Source: Nitrospira sp. UBA2083 (GTDB taxonomy: Bacteria > Nitrospirota > Nitrospiria > Nitrospirales > Nitrospiraceae). Taken from it: 6,543 nt of DNA. The notes below the pieces were generated by a model. The model was not told the DNA's origin. It worked only from the letters and a program-made list of their open reading frames with translations, and did no database searches. The translations under genes were made by a program, and so were the position numbers. Shown here in pieces: positions 1 to 6,175 of the stretch; position 1 is the first letter of the stretch; each line of letters opens with the position of its first letter. The DNA is taken from assembly GCA_002331625.1 (NCBI GenBank), contig DCZN01000084.1, positions 13,355 through 19,897 on the forward strand. The letters run 5' to 3'.

Positions 1-1101
1 CTCACAGTCACGGAACAGACGGTCATTCACCGTCGCCGGATGCTACCGCTCCCAGGAAAAGTAGTAGTCGCCGTCAGCGATCGGGTGCGATCTGATCAGG
101 TGGTGGCCAAAGCGGAGTTGCCCGGGAAAGTCTTTCCGATCAACCTCGCTAATCAACTCAGCGTCACGCCTGGGGAGATGAAAGGGTATTTGACCAAACG
201 AGAAGGTGATGCGGTCGCGAAGGACGAGATCCTGGCGGAGAATAACCCGCTGATCAAATGGTTCAAGACGGAAATCCGCTCGCCGGTGTCGGGTACGATC
301 GAATCGGTGTCGCCCATTACGGGACAAGTTCTCTTGCGTGAGCCTCCGAGAGTGCTTCAGCTCTTGGCCTATGTGGATGGCACGATCGTGGAAACAGTTC
401 CTCAGCAGGGCGTCGTGGTCGAAACAGCCTGTAGTTTGGTCCAAGGGATCTTCGGTATTGGAGGGGAGACCTCCGGAGAAATTGTCATGGCGGTGGAGGC
501 TCCGGATGAACCCCTCACGCCGGATCATCTGAACTCGACCATGCAGGGGAAAATCGTGGTGGGGGGATCCTTTCTCTCGGCCGATTCGATGAAGCAGGCC
601 AAGGCGGTTGGTGTGGCGGGCTTAGTTGTGGGCGGGATTCATGATGAAGACTTGCGTGCGTTGTTGGGGTATGACCTTGGCGTGGCCATTACGGGAACGG
701 AGCAGGTCGGGTTTACGCTGATTCTGACCGAGGGGTTCGGGACGATTCCGATGGCGACGAAGACGTTCAAACTGCTTGGTTCTCACGTTGGCCAGAAGGC
801 TGCGATCTCAGGTGCCACGCAAATCAGAGCCGGGGTGATTCGTCCAGAAATCATCATTCCGCATGGAGAGAGGGCTGCTGGGATGAGCGCTCAATCGCAA
901 CGAGAAGGCATTCGTATCGGTGATCCGGTGCGCATCATCCGCGATCCCCTGTTCGGACGGATCGGCGAAGTGTCGGCGCTTCCCTCCGAACTCACCAAGA
1001 TCCCAACCGGGAGCGAGGTGCGGGTCTTGGAAGTGACGTTCTCCGATGGAAAGAAGGTTGTGATTCCTCGGACGAATATAGAAGTGATTGAAGGGGCGTG
1101 A
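1..1101 (+). CDS. KOW-like, barrel-sandwich-like conserved protein, 5' end missing
   Basis: The frame is open from the first base to TGA at 1099-1101. The 13 codons before the ATG at 40 (LTVTEQTVIHRRR) look like real protein and that ATG has no SD, so the gene almost certainly starts upstream. The visible part is 366 residues. Residues about 25-120 have repeated short beta-type stretches (LPLPGKVVVAVSDRV; SPVSGTIESVSPITGQVLLRE) typical of a barrel-sandwich hybrid fold, but there is no lipoyl/biotin attachment lysine motif. Residues about 180-300 look alpha/beta and contain conserved-looking TEGFG and RPEIIIP. The last 60 or so residues (GDPVRIIRDPLFGRIGEV) resemble a KOW/NusG-type segment, a fold often used to bind RNA or ribosomal proteins. 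There is no signal peptide or membrane helix in the visible part, so it is probably cytoplasmic. It is the first visible gene of the co-directional block. Function unknown; I recognise the folds only loosely. Confidence 0.85.
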   Translation, partial: LTVTEQTVIHRRRMLPLPGKVVVAVSDRVRSDQVVAKAELPGKVFPINLANQLSVTPGEMKGYLTKREGDAVAKDEILAENNPLIKWFKTEIRSPVSGTIESVSPITGQVLLREPPRVLQLLAYVDGTIVETVPQQGVVVETACSLVQGIFGIGGETSGEIVMAVEAPDEPLTPDHLNSTMQGKIVVGGSFLSADSMKQAKAVGVAGLVVGGIHDEDLRALLGYDLGVAITGTEQVGFTLILTEGFGTIPMATKTFKLLGSHVGQKAAISGATQIRAGVIRPEIIIPHGERAAGMSAQSQREGIRIGDPVRIIRDPLFGRIGEVSALPSELTKIPTGSEVRVLEVTFSDGKKVVIPRTNIEVIEGA

Positions 1102-1181
1102 AACGTGAAGCGTAAGTAGTGAGAAGTGAAAAGTAAGGGGTGAGGAGTAAAGCGTGAAGTGTGAAGCGTCTGTTGTGAATC
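1098..1181 (+). repeat. 12-unit heptamer tandem repeat (GTGAAGC-like)
   Basis: From 1098 every seventh base begins a unit starting with GT: GTGAAAC (1098), GTGAAGC (1105), GTAAGTA (1112), GTGAGAA (1119) and so on to GTGAATC (1175), with a weaker thirteenth at 1182. The register is unbroken over 84 bases. The first unit contains the TGA stop of the upstream gene. The seventh supplies the GAGGAG SD, and the ninth supplies the GTG start of the next gene. Because 7 is not a multiple of 3, a perfect GTGAAGC array has TGA in all three forward frames. Role unknown. Confidence 0.85.
1142..1147 (+). promoter_or_regulatory. Shine-Dalgarno site GAGGAG inside the heptamer array
   Basis: GAGGAG lies 6 bases before the GTG at 1154 and decides that start over the in-frame GTG at 1175, which has no comparable site. 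It is formed by repeat unit 7 (GTGAGGA) and the first base of unit 8, so repeat sequence serves as translation initiation signal. Confidence 0.7.
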
Positions 1182-2434
1182 GTCGGTATGCTCGCTCAGC
1201 CTGTCGGTTGCTATTCACGATTGGCTGGATGATGAGTGTGTTGGCGTCACATGCCTTGGCAGAGTCTCTTATAACTGCTCCACAAGAGGTGCGAGTGGCC
1301 GACACGCCGAGTGATGGAGGGGGGAGTCTGACTGTTCAATGGGCGCCCGCGCTCTGGGATGGCCCCGACATCCGCTATCAGGTCTTGGTCGGAGAGTCTA
1401 CCGCAACTAATTCAGCGACGTTCACGGTCACGGGAGAATTTCCATCCAACACGAAATATGTCAAAGACACGAAAACGGCTTGGTGGACGAGGAGTGTGGA
1501 GAAGACCTGGCATCAGGCCATCATCAAGAGTGTGAAGGGGCTCGAGATCAAGGATGGCCAGCCCTATGCTGTCGCGGTCGCAACGGTTCAGGGCGAGCAG
1601 CGTGCGTTCAGCCCCGTACTCGTCGCCACACCGGCAGCCAACTGGTTTAACTGGAACCAACTTAACAATCTTATCATCGCCATCTCGTTCGGCGGACTGG
1701 TCTTTTTCGCGATCAGCTATGCGAAGCGGCACGAAATCTTTCTGCGCCGGATTCCAGGTCTGGATGCGGTCGATGAAGCGATCGGACGGGCGACCGAATT
1801 GGGGAAACCGATTCTCTATCTGACCGGCGCACATGACCTCCATGATCCGTCGACGATCGCCGCCGCCGTCATTTTAGGCAAGGTGGCGAAACGGGCGGCG
1901 CTCTATGAAACGGAACTGATGGTGCCTCACCGCGAGCCGATCACCATGGCGGTCTGTCAGGAGATTACCAAACAGGCCTATCTGGAGGCGGGCAAACCAG
2001 ACCTGTTCAAGGAAGACGCCAACTTTTTCATCACGGCCGATCAGTTCAGCTACACGGCGGCAGTCGACGGCATCATGTTGCGGAAAAAACCGGCGGCCAA
2101 CTTTTTCATGGGCGCCTACTTCGCCGAGTCGTTGCTGCTCACGGAGACCGGGGCGAGCACCGGTGCCATCCAAATTGCCGGGACCGACTCTGACCATCAA
2201 CTGCCGTTCTTCGTCACGACCTGCGACTACACCTTAATCGGAGAAGAGCTCTACGCGGCCAGTGCCTACCTGTCCAAAGAGCCCGTCCAGATCGGAACGC
2301 TCCGCGGCCAGGACATTGGGAAGGCCGTGATTCTGAGCGCGTTAGCGATCGGCACGGTGCTGGCGACGGTCGGTGTCGTCACCGGCGCCCAATGGCCACA
2401 GATCGTGCTTGATCTCATGAGGGACCTCAAATGA
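1154..2434 (+). CDS. Exported Fn3-like membrane-anchored protein, DUF6754-like domain
   Basis: The product is 426 residues from GTG at 1154, chosen for its GAGGAG SD. Residues 1-36 form a signal peptide: basic stretch (RR at 10-11, R14, R18), hydrophobic core 19-31, and likely cleavage after ALA at 36. Residues about 40-160 (TAPQEVRVADTP... LTVQWAP... YQVLVG... YAVAVATVQG) match a fibronectin type III-like beta sandwich, expected outside. A membrane helix at about 172-190 is followed by KRHE, placing 191-388 in the cytoplasm. That domain carries conserved-looking motifs (FFMGAYFAESLLLTETG, IAGTDSDHQLPFFVTTCDYT, IGEELYAASAYLS, RGQDIGK) that I associate with DUF6754. A second helix spans about 390-411. 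It overlaps the next gene by 4 bases (ATGA), so the two are probably translationally coupled. Role unknown; a membrane scaffold linking an outside Fn3 domain to a cytoplasmic domain is inference. Confidence 0.9.
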   Translation: MKCEASVVNRRYARSACRLLFTIGWMMSVLASHALAESLITAPQEVRVADTPSDGGGSLTVQWAPALWDGPDIRYQVLVGESTATNSATFTVTGEFPSNTKYVKDTKTAWWTRSVEKTWHQAIIKSVKGLEIKDGQPYAVAVATVQGEQRAFSPVLVATPAANWFNWNQLNNLIIAISFGGLVFFAISYAKRHEIFLRRIPGLDAVDEAIGRATELGKPILYLTGAHDLHDPSTIAAAVILGKVAKRAALYETELMVPHREPITMAVCQEITKQAYLEAGKPDLFKEDANFFITADQFSYTAAVDGIMLRKKPAANFFMGAYFAESLLLTETGASTGAIQIAGTDSDHQLPFFVTTCDYTLIGEELYAASAYLSKEPVQIGTLRGQDIGKAVILSALAIGTVLATVGVVTGAQWPQIVLDLMRDLK

Positions 2435-3081
2435 TCTTTCTACGGCGCCAACTTCCCCTTCTGATCACGCTCATCACCGGACTGCTGTTTATTGCCCAAT
2501 ATTATGTGCCGCATCCGGCCTCGGAACAGATGCTCACGTCGGCGACGAAGTGGATGCAGATCGTCGGCGGATTTGCGTTGATCCTTGGCGTGACCAGTTT
2601 GTTCCATCAACATGCGGTCAAGATCAAACGGCAGGAAGCGGGATGGGGCTACAGTCTGGTCTTGTATGCCGGCATGCTCGGGACGATTGCCGTTGGACTG
2701 TTGGCCAATGGGAAAGAAAGTGTGGATGGGGCGATGACGGCCTTCGGCTGGGTCTACAACTTTATGATGGTGCCGCTGCAAGGAACGATGTTTGCCATCC
2801 TGGCGTTCTTTATCGCATCCGCCGCCTATCGGTCGTTCAGGGCGAGAAGTCGTGAGGCGGCGGTGCTGTTGGTGGCGGCCGTCATCGTGATGATGGGCCG
2901 CGTGCCGCTGGGTGAGTATCTGATTCCCCTGAGCGGCGATGTCTCGTCGTGGATCTTGAACGTGCTCAATTCATCCGTACGACGGGCGATTCTGATCGGT
3001 GTCAGTCTTGGCGCCGTCGCCTTGTCGTTCAAGATTATCTTCGGTGTGGAACGGTCATATTTGGGAGGGGGGAAGGAATAA
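2431..3081 (+). CDS. Six-helix conserved membrane protein
   Basis: The product is 216 residues with about six hydrophobic helices, near 7-25, 40-58, 72-92, 112-132, 142-160 and 185-203. There is no cleavable signal peptide; MIFLRRQ precedes the first helix as a positive-inside anchor. The ATG lies in the ATGA overlap with the upstream stop and has a GAGGG SD at 2419-2423, 7 bases upstream, so coupled translation and stoichiometric production with the Fn3-like protein are likely. Polar residues within or near the helices (K40, E98, D99, N110, E162) could matter, but no transporter or enzyme motif is recognisable. Between helices 2 and 3 lies a basic cytoplasmic loop (HAVKIKRQEAGWGY). It is probably the membrane partner of the gene before it. 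Function unknown. Confidence 0.88.
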   Translation: MIFLRRQLPLLITLITGLLFIAQYYVPHPASEQMLTSATKWMQIVGGFALILGVTSLFHQHAVKIKRQEAGWGYSLVLYAGMLGTIAVGLLANGKESVDGAMTAFGWVYNFMMVPLQGTMFAILAFFIASAAYRSFRARSREAAVLLVAAVIVMMGRVPLGEYLIPLSGDVSSWILNVLNSSVRRAILIGVSLGAVALSFKIIFGVERSYLGGGKE

Positions 3082-3082
3082 C

Positions 3083-3154
3083 GTGAAGCGTCGTTTGTAT
3101 TTTGTAAAGGGCAGACTGTCGTGGACAAGATACGCTTCACGCCTGACTTCTCAC
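3083..3154 (+). repeat. Converging heptamer arrays, 5 direct + 5 inverted units
   Basis: Direct units start at 3083 (GTGAAGC), 3090, 3097, 3104 and 3111; four of the five begin GT. Inverted units fill 3120-3154 in strict 7-base register; read on the minus strand they include GTGAGAA, GTCAGGC, GTGAAGC, GTATCTT and GTCCACG. The outer arms contain a perfect 10-base inverted repeat, CGTGAAGCGT (3082-3091) with ACGCTTCACG (3132-3141). The inner units are weak. It begins just after the stop of the six-helix protein gene and ends just before the SD of the next gene. There is no T-tract, so it is not a standard terminator. Confidence 0.7.
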
Positions 3155-3160
3155 GAGGTG
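3155..3160 (+). promoter_or_regulatory. Shine-Dalgarno site GAGGTG supporting a GTG start at 3169
   Basis: GAGGTG matches the anti-SD core and lies 8 bases before an in-frame GTG at 3169. It directly follows the inverted heptamer array. It argues against the longer start at GTG 3121, whose first 11 codons would be made from repeat sequence. ATG at 3187 is a third candidate, with only a weak upstream site. Confidence 0.5.
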
Positions 3161-3168
3161 TGGCGGCT

Positions 3169-4005
3169 GTGAGTTTCTCAGAGAAAATGCTCAAGATCGA
3201 TCGGCGGATTATCTTCGTGATCATCGGTCTGTGCACCCTTCTGCCGTTGCTCTATCCAGTGGGTTTGCCGATCAAGATCTCCTCGGAAGTACGTGGCGTG
3301 TACGACCATATCGAGTCGTTACCGGAGCATTCGGTCTTTCTCCTGTCCATCGATTTCGATCCGGCATCGAAGCCGGAACTGTATCCGCAAGCGATCGCGT
3401 TGCTGCGTCATGCCTTCAGCAAGAATCTGCGAGTGGTGACGTTGACGCTGTGGGTGTCCGGCACCGGGATGGCGGATCAGATTGTGACCCAAGTGGCCAA
3501 GGAAATGGGGAAGGAATATGGGAAAGACTATGCCTTTCTCGGATGGAGCCCCGGTGGACAAGCCGTGATCATCAATATGGGACAGGACCTCTATTCGGCG
3601 TTTCCCAGCGACTATAGTGGCAAGCCGACGAAGGAATTGCCGGTGTTGGAAGGCGTGCGAAGCCTCAAAGATATGACCTACATGGTCAGCTTGGGAGCAG
3701 GGCGGCCAGGGGTCGAAGAGTGGTATGTCTTCGGGAAGGACAAATACAAGTTTGAAATGGGCGGGGGCTGCACGGGCGTGATGGCGCCGGGACTTTATCC
3801 GTTGCTCCGAAGCGGGCAGATCAACGGTCTGATCGGAGGCCTCCGCGGGGCGGCGGAATACGAAAGCCTCATCGGCCAAAAGGGTAAGGCGGTGGCCGGA
3901 ATGGATGCGCAGTCGGCAACGCATGTCGCGATCATTATCCTCGTCATCATGTGCAACCTCTTTTATTTTTCCCTGCGGCAGCAGCGGAGACAAGGGCAAG
4001 GTTAG
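3169..4005 (+). CDS. Conserved protein with a membrane helix at each end
   Basis: The product is 278 residues from GTG 3169; alternative starts are 3121 (294 residues, overlapping the repeat) and ATG 3187 (272 residues). KIDRR precedes a helix at about 13-33. A second helix at about 251-268 is followed by a basic tail (LRQQRRQGQG). By the positive-inside rule both ends are cytoplasmic and the 34-250 domain faces the outside; this contradicts nothing seen but is not proven. The domain starts as an alpha/beta fold (SVFLLSIDFDPASKPELYPQ; LRVVTLTLWVSGTGMADQ; YAFLGWSPGGQAVIINMG). It ends with a glycine-rich conserved-looking block (EMGGGCTGVMAPGLYPLL; SGQINGLIGGLRGAAEYE). I believe the block is family-typical but cannot name the family. 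There is no catalytic signature. It sits between two polytopic membrane protein genes and is probably part of the same complex. TAG at 4003-4005 lies in the first hexamer repeat unit. Confidence 0.85.
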   Translation: MSFSEKMLKIDRRIIFVIIGLCTLLPLLYPVGLPIKISSEVRGVYDHIESLPEHSVFLLSIDFDPASKPELYPQAIALLRHAFSKNLRVVTLTLWVSGTGMADQIVTQVAKEMGKEYGKDYAFLGWSPGGQAVIINMGQDLYSAFPSDYSGKPTKELPVLEGVRSLKDMTYMVSLGAGRPGVEEWYVFGKDKYKFEMGGGCTGVMAPGLYPLLRSGQINGLIGGLRGAAEYESLIGQKGKAVAGMDAQSATHVAIIILVIMCNLFYFSLRQQRRQGQG

Positions 4006-4077
4006 GGGTGCGGTTGAGGTTGAGCAAAAAAAATGACCTACGCGTATTCTGCCTTGACCTCAGGGTTAACCTTAACC
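4000..4077 (+). repeat. Hexamer arrays, 4 direct + 4 inverted units
   Basis: The direct run is GGTTAG (4000), GGGTGC (4006), GGTTGA (4012), GGTTGA (4018). The inverted run is TTGACC (4054), TCAGGG (4060), TTAACC (4066), TTAACC (4072). Both are in perfect 6-base register around a 30-base spacer that includes an A8 run (4026-4033). As RNA, 4012-4021 can pair with 4068-4077 over 10 bases with one G-U pair and a 46-base loop. The first unit carries the TAG stop of the upstream gene. There is no T-tract after the second arm, so it is unlikely to be a simple terminator. Confidence 0.75.
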
Positions 4078-4099
4078 TGTCTTCACATCGGTGAATGCC

Positions 4100-4852
4100 A
4101 TGCCATTTGAGCTGATGGTCGGGGCGTGGGTGGCGACGGGGTTGACCCTGTTGATCTTCTCCTTTCTGTACAAAGACAACCCGCTGTTCAAGTTGGCAGA
4201 ACATCTCTATGTGGGAGTTTCCCTCGGGTATACGATCGTCAAAGCGTACGATACCGTCATCGTTCACCTTGTCGTCAAGCCGATTGTCGAAAACGCTGAA
4301 TATTCGTTGCTGATCCCGGTTGCGATCGGGATGCTCATGTTGAGCCGGTACGTCCCGAAGGCGGCATGGCTGTCGCGTTACGCCTTCGCCTTTATCGTCG
4401 GGATGGGATCGGGGTTGGCGATCCCGAGAACAATTTCTTCCTTCATCCTCAAGCAAATCGAGGACACGGTCAGGCCCCTCTTGTCGCTGGCTGGGCCGGA
4501 CGGCGTCACCTTCTCGATGGATTTGCTCAACCCAGCCAGCAATCTCAACGCGATCATCATCTTGCTTGGCGTCAGCTCGGTCTTGTTCTATTTTTTCTTC
4601 TCGATCGAACATAGTGGAGCAGGAAAGGCGGTCGCGCGAACCGGCGTCATCTTCCTCATGATTTCATTCGGTGCCGGGTTCGGCTATACGGTGATGGCCC
4701 GTATGTCGCTCTTGATCGGCCGACTGACCGATTTGATCGAATTCTCCGATGCCTCTTATGGGCAACCGACCATCTGGTTGCTGGCTCTCATCGTCGGCGC
4801 GCTTGTTGTCCTCAGCCGCCGCAGGGGACCGGAGCCTCCCATGGAGGGTTGA
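4100..4852 (+). CDS. Polytopic conserved membrane protein
   Basis: The product is 250 residues from ATG 4100. An in-frame GTG lies at 4091 (253 residues). I prefer 4100 because GGTGA (4090-4094) lies 5 bases upstream as a possible SD, but the choice is weak. There are six or seven hydrophobic segments, near 4-23, 35-58, 69-84, 93-110, 148-168, 180-200 and 222-240. The N-terminus has no cleavable signal. Short conserved-looking stretches sit at the helix ends: YKDNPLFKLAEHLYVGVSLGY (24-44) and GAGFGYTVMARMSLLIGRL (191-209). The second resembles re-entrant or pore-lining glycine/aromatic sequence, but no known transporter family is recognised. The tail is basic then proline-rich (SRRRGPEPPMEG). 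The stop TGA (4850-4852) is part of the first hexamer unit of the next array. Probably a membrane subunit of the same unknown complex. Confidence 0.88.
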   Translation: MPFELMVGAWVATGLTLLIFSFLYKDNPLFKLAEHLYVGVSLGYTIVKAYDTVIVHLVVKPIVENAEYSLLIPVAIGMLMLSRYVPKAAWLSRYAFAFIVGMGSGLAIPRTISSFILKQIEDTVRPLLSLAGPDGVTFSMDLLNPASNLNAIIILLGVSSVLFYFFFSIEHSGAGKAVARTGVIFLMISFGAGFGYTVMARMSLLIGRLTDLIEFSDASYGQPTIWLLALIVGALVVLSRRRGPEPPMEG

Positions 4853-4870
4853 GGCTAAGGCTAAGGTTGA
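4847..4870 (+). repeat. 4-unit hexamer tandem repeat
   Basis: The units are GGTTGA (4847), GGCTAA (4853), GGCTAA (4859) and GGTTGA (4865), in exact register, and the first contains the stop codon of the polytopic membrane protein gene. This is the same unit family as the 4000-4077 array, but only in direct orientation; no inverted run follows before the next gene. Confidence 0.75.
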
Positions 4871-4894
4871 GTCGGAAAGGGCCTTCCCGAACGG

Positions 4895-4924
4895 TTGCAG
4901 CCGCTCTCGTGCACCCACTACAAT
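4895..4924 (+). promoter_or_regulatory. Possible promoter for the MEMO-like gene
   Basis: TACAAT (4919-4924) matches five of six bases of the sigma70 -10 consensus. The -35 candidate TTGCAG (4895-4900) matches only three of six, at an 18-base spacing. A transcript would start near 4931, leaving about 4 bases before ATG 4935. That would fit the absence of any SD there. Weak evidence. Confidence 0.25.
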
Positions 4925-4934
4925 ACTTTCTAAT

Positions 4935-6170
4935 ATGACGTCGAGTCTTGCCCAAGACCCCACGCAGTACCCGGTGTTGCGGAATCTGCAATTCTCTCCC
5001 ATCAAACAGGGGGAAGATCAACTGATCGTGCTCTGGGATCCGAGCGGACTGAGCCAAGAGAAGTTGGTCTTGCCGCTGAATTTCTTTTTCATCGTACAGC
5101 ATTTCGATGGGGAGCATTCCGTTCAGGATATCGGGGCGCTGTACTTGAAGCGGTTCGGCGAGTTTCTGTTGCCCAGCAAGGTGGAGCAACTGGTGACAGA
5201 TTTGGATCAAAAGCTGTTTCTGGAAGGTCCGCGAGCTGAGACGGCACGGCAACAGGCTCAGATCGACTATCGGCAACGGCCAGTCCGTCCGGCGGTATGT
5301 GCTGGGCGGAGCTATGAGACAGATGGTGCCAAGCTGCGGAAGCAGATCGACGGGTTCTTCACCTCGGGCGAAGGACCGGATTTTAAGCCATCGGAGCACC
5401 AAGGGCAGTTAATTAAAGGGTTGGTCATGCCCACCTACGACCTGAAGCAAGCCGGGCCGGTCTATGCGTGGGGATACAAAGAATTACAGGAAGCTCAACA
5501 GCCGGATGTCTATATCCTCATTGGTACCGCCCATGCGGGTCTGGCAAACCTCTTTGCCGTCACGGATAAGAGTTTTGAGACACCGCTTGGTGTCGTACCA
5601 GTCGATCAGCCGCTGGTGAGTCATCTGAAAAGTATGGCACCGGAGTTTTTTGAAGAAGATATCGCTCATCAGTCAGAACATGCGATTGAATTTCAACTCC
5701 CGTTTCTCCAGACGGTCATCAGCAAGCCCTTCACGATGGTCCCGATTCTGTCGTCATTTTCGGCATCGAGCCTGCTGGATCCTATCGTTCGAGGCTCTGT
5801 GGATGGATTTCTCAGCGCCCTGGGAGACAGTATCCTGACCTCAGGAAAGACGGTGTGTGTCATTGCGGCCGGGGAGTTGGCCCATATCGGGCTTCGCTAC
5901 GGCGATAGCGCACCACCAACCGATTTTTCGTTTCACCGTTCCATGCAGAAGGACTTGGAAATGCTCAAGCAGGTGGAGGACCTGAATCCCGAAGGGTTCG
6001 CCCAGTATATTCAGAAGGAACAAGACCAGCGGCGAATATCAGGTTTCTCGCCTATTTATAGTCTGCTGCGATTGATCCAGGCGGAAAAGGGGCATGTCCT
6101 GCGCTACGATCGCGGCATTGCCGACCAGTATAACTCTACCGTCACCTACGCGAGTCTCGCGTTCTTCTAA
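4935..6170 (+). CDS. MEMO-like protein with N-terminal PqqD-like domain
   Basis: The product is 411 residues from ATG 4935. The frame is open back to 4749, but the only starts before 4935 lie inside the previous gene and their translation looks like shadow sequence. Residues about 12-100 resemble a PqqD-like winged helix (LPLNFFFIVQHFDGEHSVQDI). Residues about 117-411 match the MEMO1/AmmeMemoRadiSam system protein B family: RPAVCAGRSYETD, GPVYAWGYKEL, ILIGTAHAG, FETPLGVVPVD, SEHAIEFQLPFLQ, MVPIL, GELAHIGLRYGD, SGFSPIYSLL. Aligned by eye to human MEMO1, the metal ligands H49, H81 and C244 correspond to T167, A201 and S369, while the H192 equivalent (H317) is kept. Metal binding may therefore be lost or changed. 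No signal peptide or membrane helix is seen, so it is probably cytoplasmic. The usual AMMECR1 and radical-SAM partners are not in the window. The family's biochemical role in bacteria is not settled. Confidence 0.9.
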   Translation: MTSSLAQDPTQYPVLRNLQFSPIKQGEDQLIVLWDPSGLSQEKLVLPLNFFFIVQHFDGEHSVQDIGALYLKRFGEFLLPSKVEQLVTDLDQKLFLEGPRAETARQQAQIDYRQRPVRPAVCAGRSYETDGAKLRKQIDGFFTSGEGPDFKPSEHQGQLIKGLVMPTYDLKQAGPVYAWGYKELQEAQQPDVYILIGTAHAGLANLFAVTDKSFETPLGVVPVDQPLVSHLKSMAPEFFEEDIAHQSEHAIEFQLPFLQTVISKPFTMVPILSSFSASSLLDPIVRGSVDGFLSALGDSILTSGKTVCVIAAGELAHIGLRYGDSAPPTDFSFHRSMQKDLEMLKQVEDLNPEGFAQYIQKEQDQRRISGFSPIYSLLRLIQAEKGHVLRYDRGIADQYNSTVTYASLAFF

Positions 6171-6175
6171 AGGCC

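Noticed and set aside
808..1305. 165-codon minus-strand frame across the first gap
   Set aside because: It stays open because the reverse of the heptamer repeat (GCTTCAC) has no stop codons; this portion of the peptide is repeat-derived S/H/F/T/L sequence.
3319..3999. 226-codon open frame on the minus strand
   Set aside because: Lies wholly inside the 3169-4005 gene; His/Arg/Gln-rich translation and no SD support it as a shadow frame.
4054..4059. TTGACC as a -35 promoter element
   Set aside because: It is one of the inverted hexamer repeat units and no -10 element lies at suitable spacing.
3947..4612. 221-codon open frame on the minus strand
   Set aside because: Covers the end of one membrane protein gene and much of another; its translation is rich in D, R, Q, E with no fold-like pattern, as expected for antisense of hydrophobic coding sequence.
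4749..4934. 62-codon N-terminal extension of the MEMO-like gene
   Set aside because: Its starts lie inside the membrane protein gene in another frame, it passes through the hexamer repeat, and its translation is not family-like.
4812..5402. 196-codon minus-strand frame
   Set aside because: Crosses the end of one gene and the start of the MEMO-like gene; the forward reading has clear family motifs and this one has none.
5635..5650. TGGCAC as a sigma54 -24 element
   Set aside because: No GC at the -12 position, and it lies inside the MEMO-like coding region.
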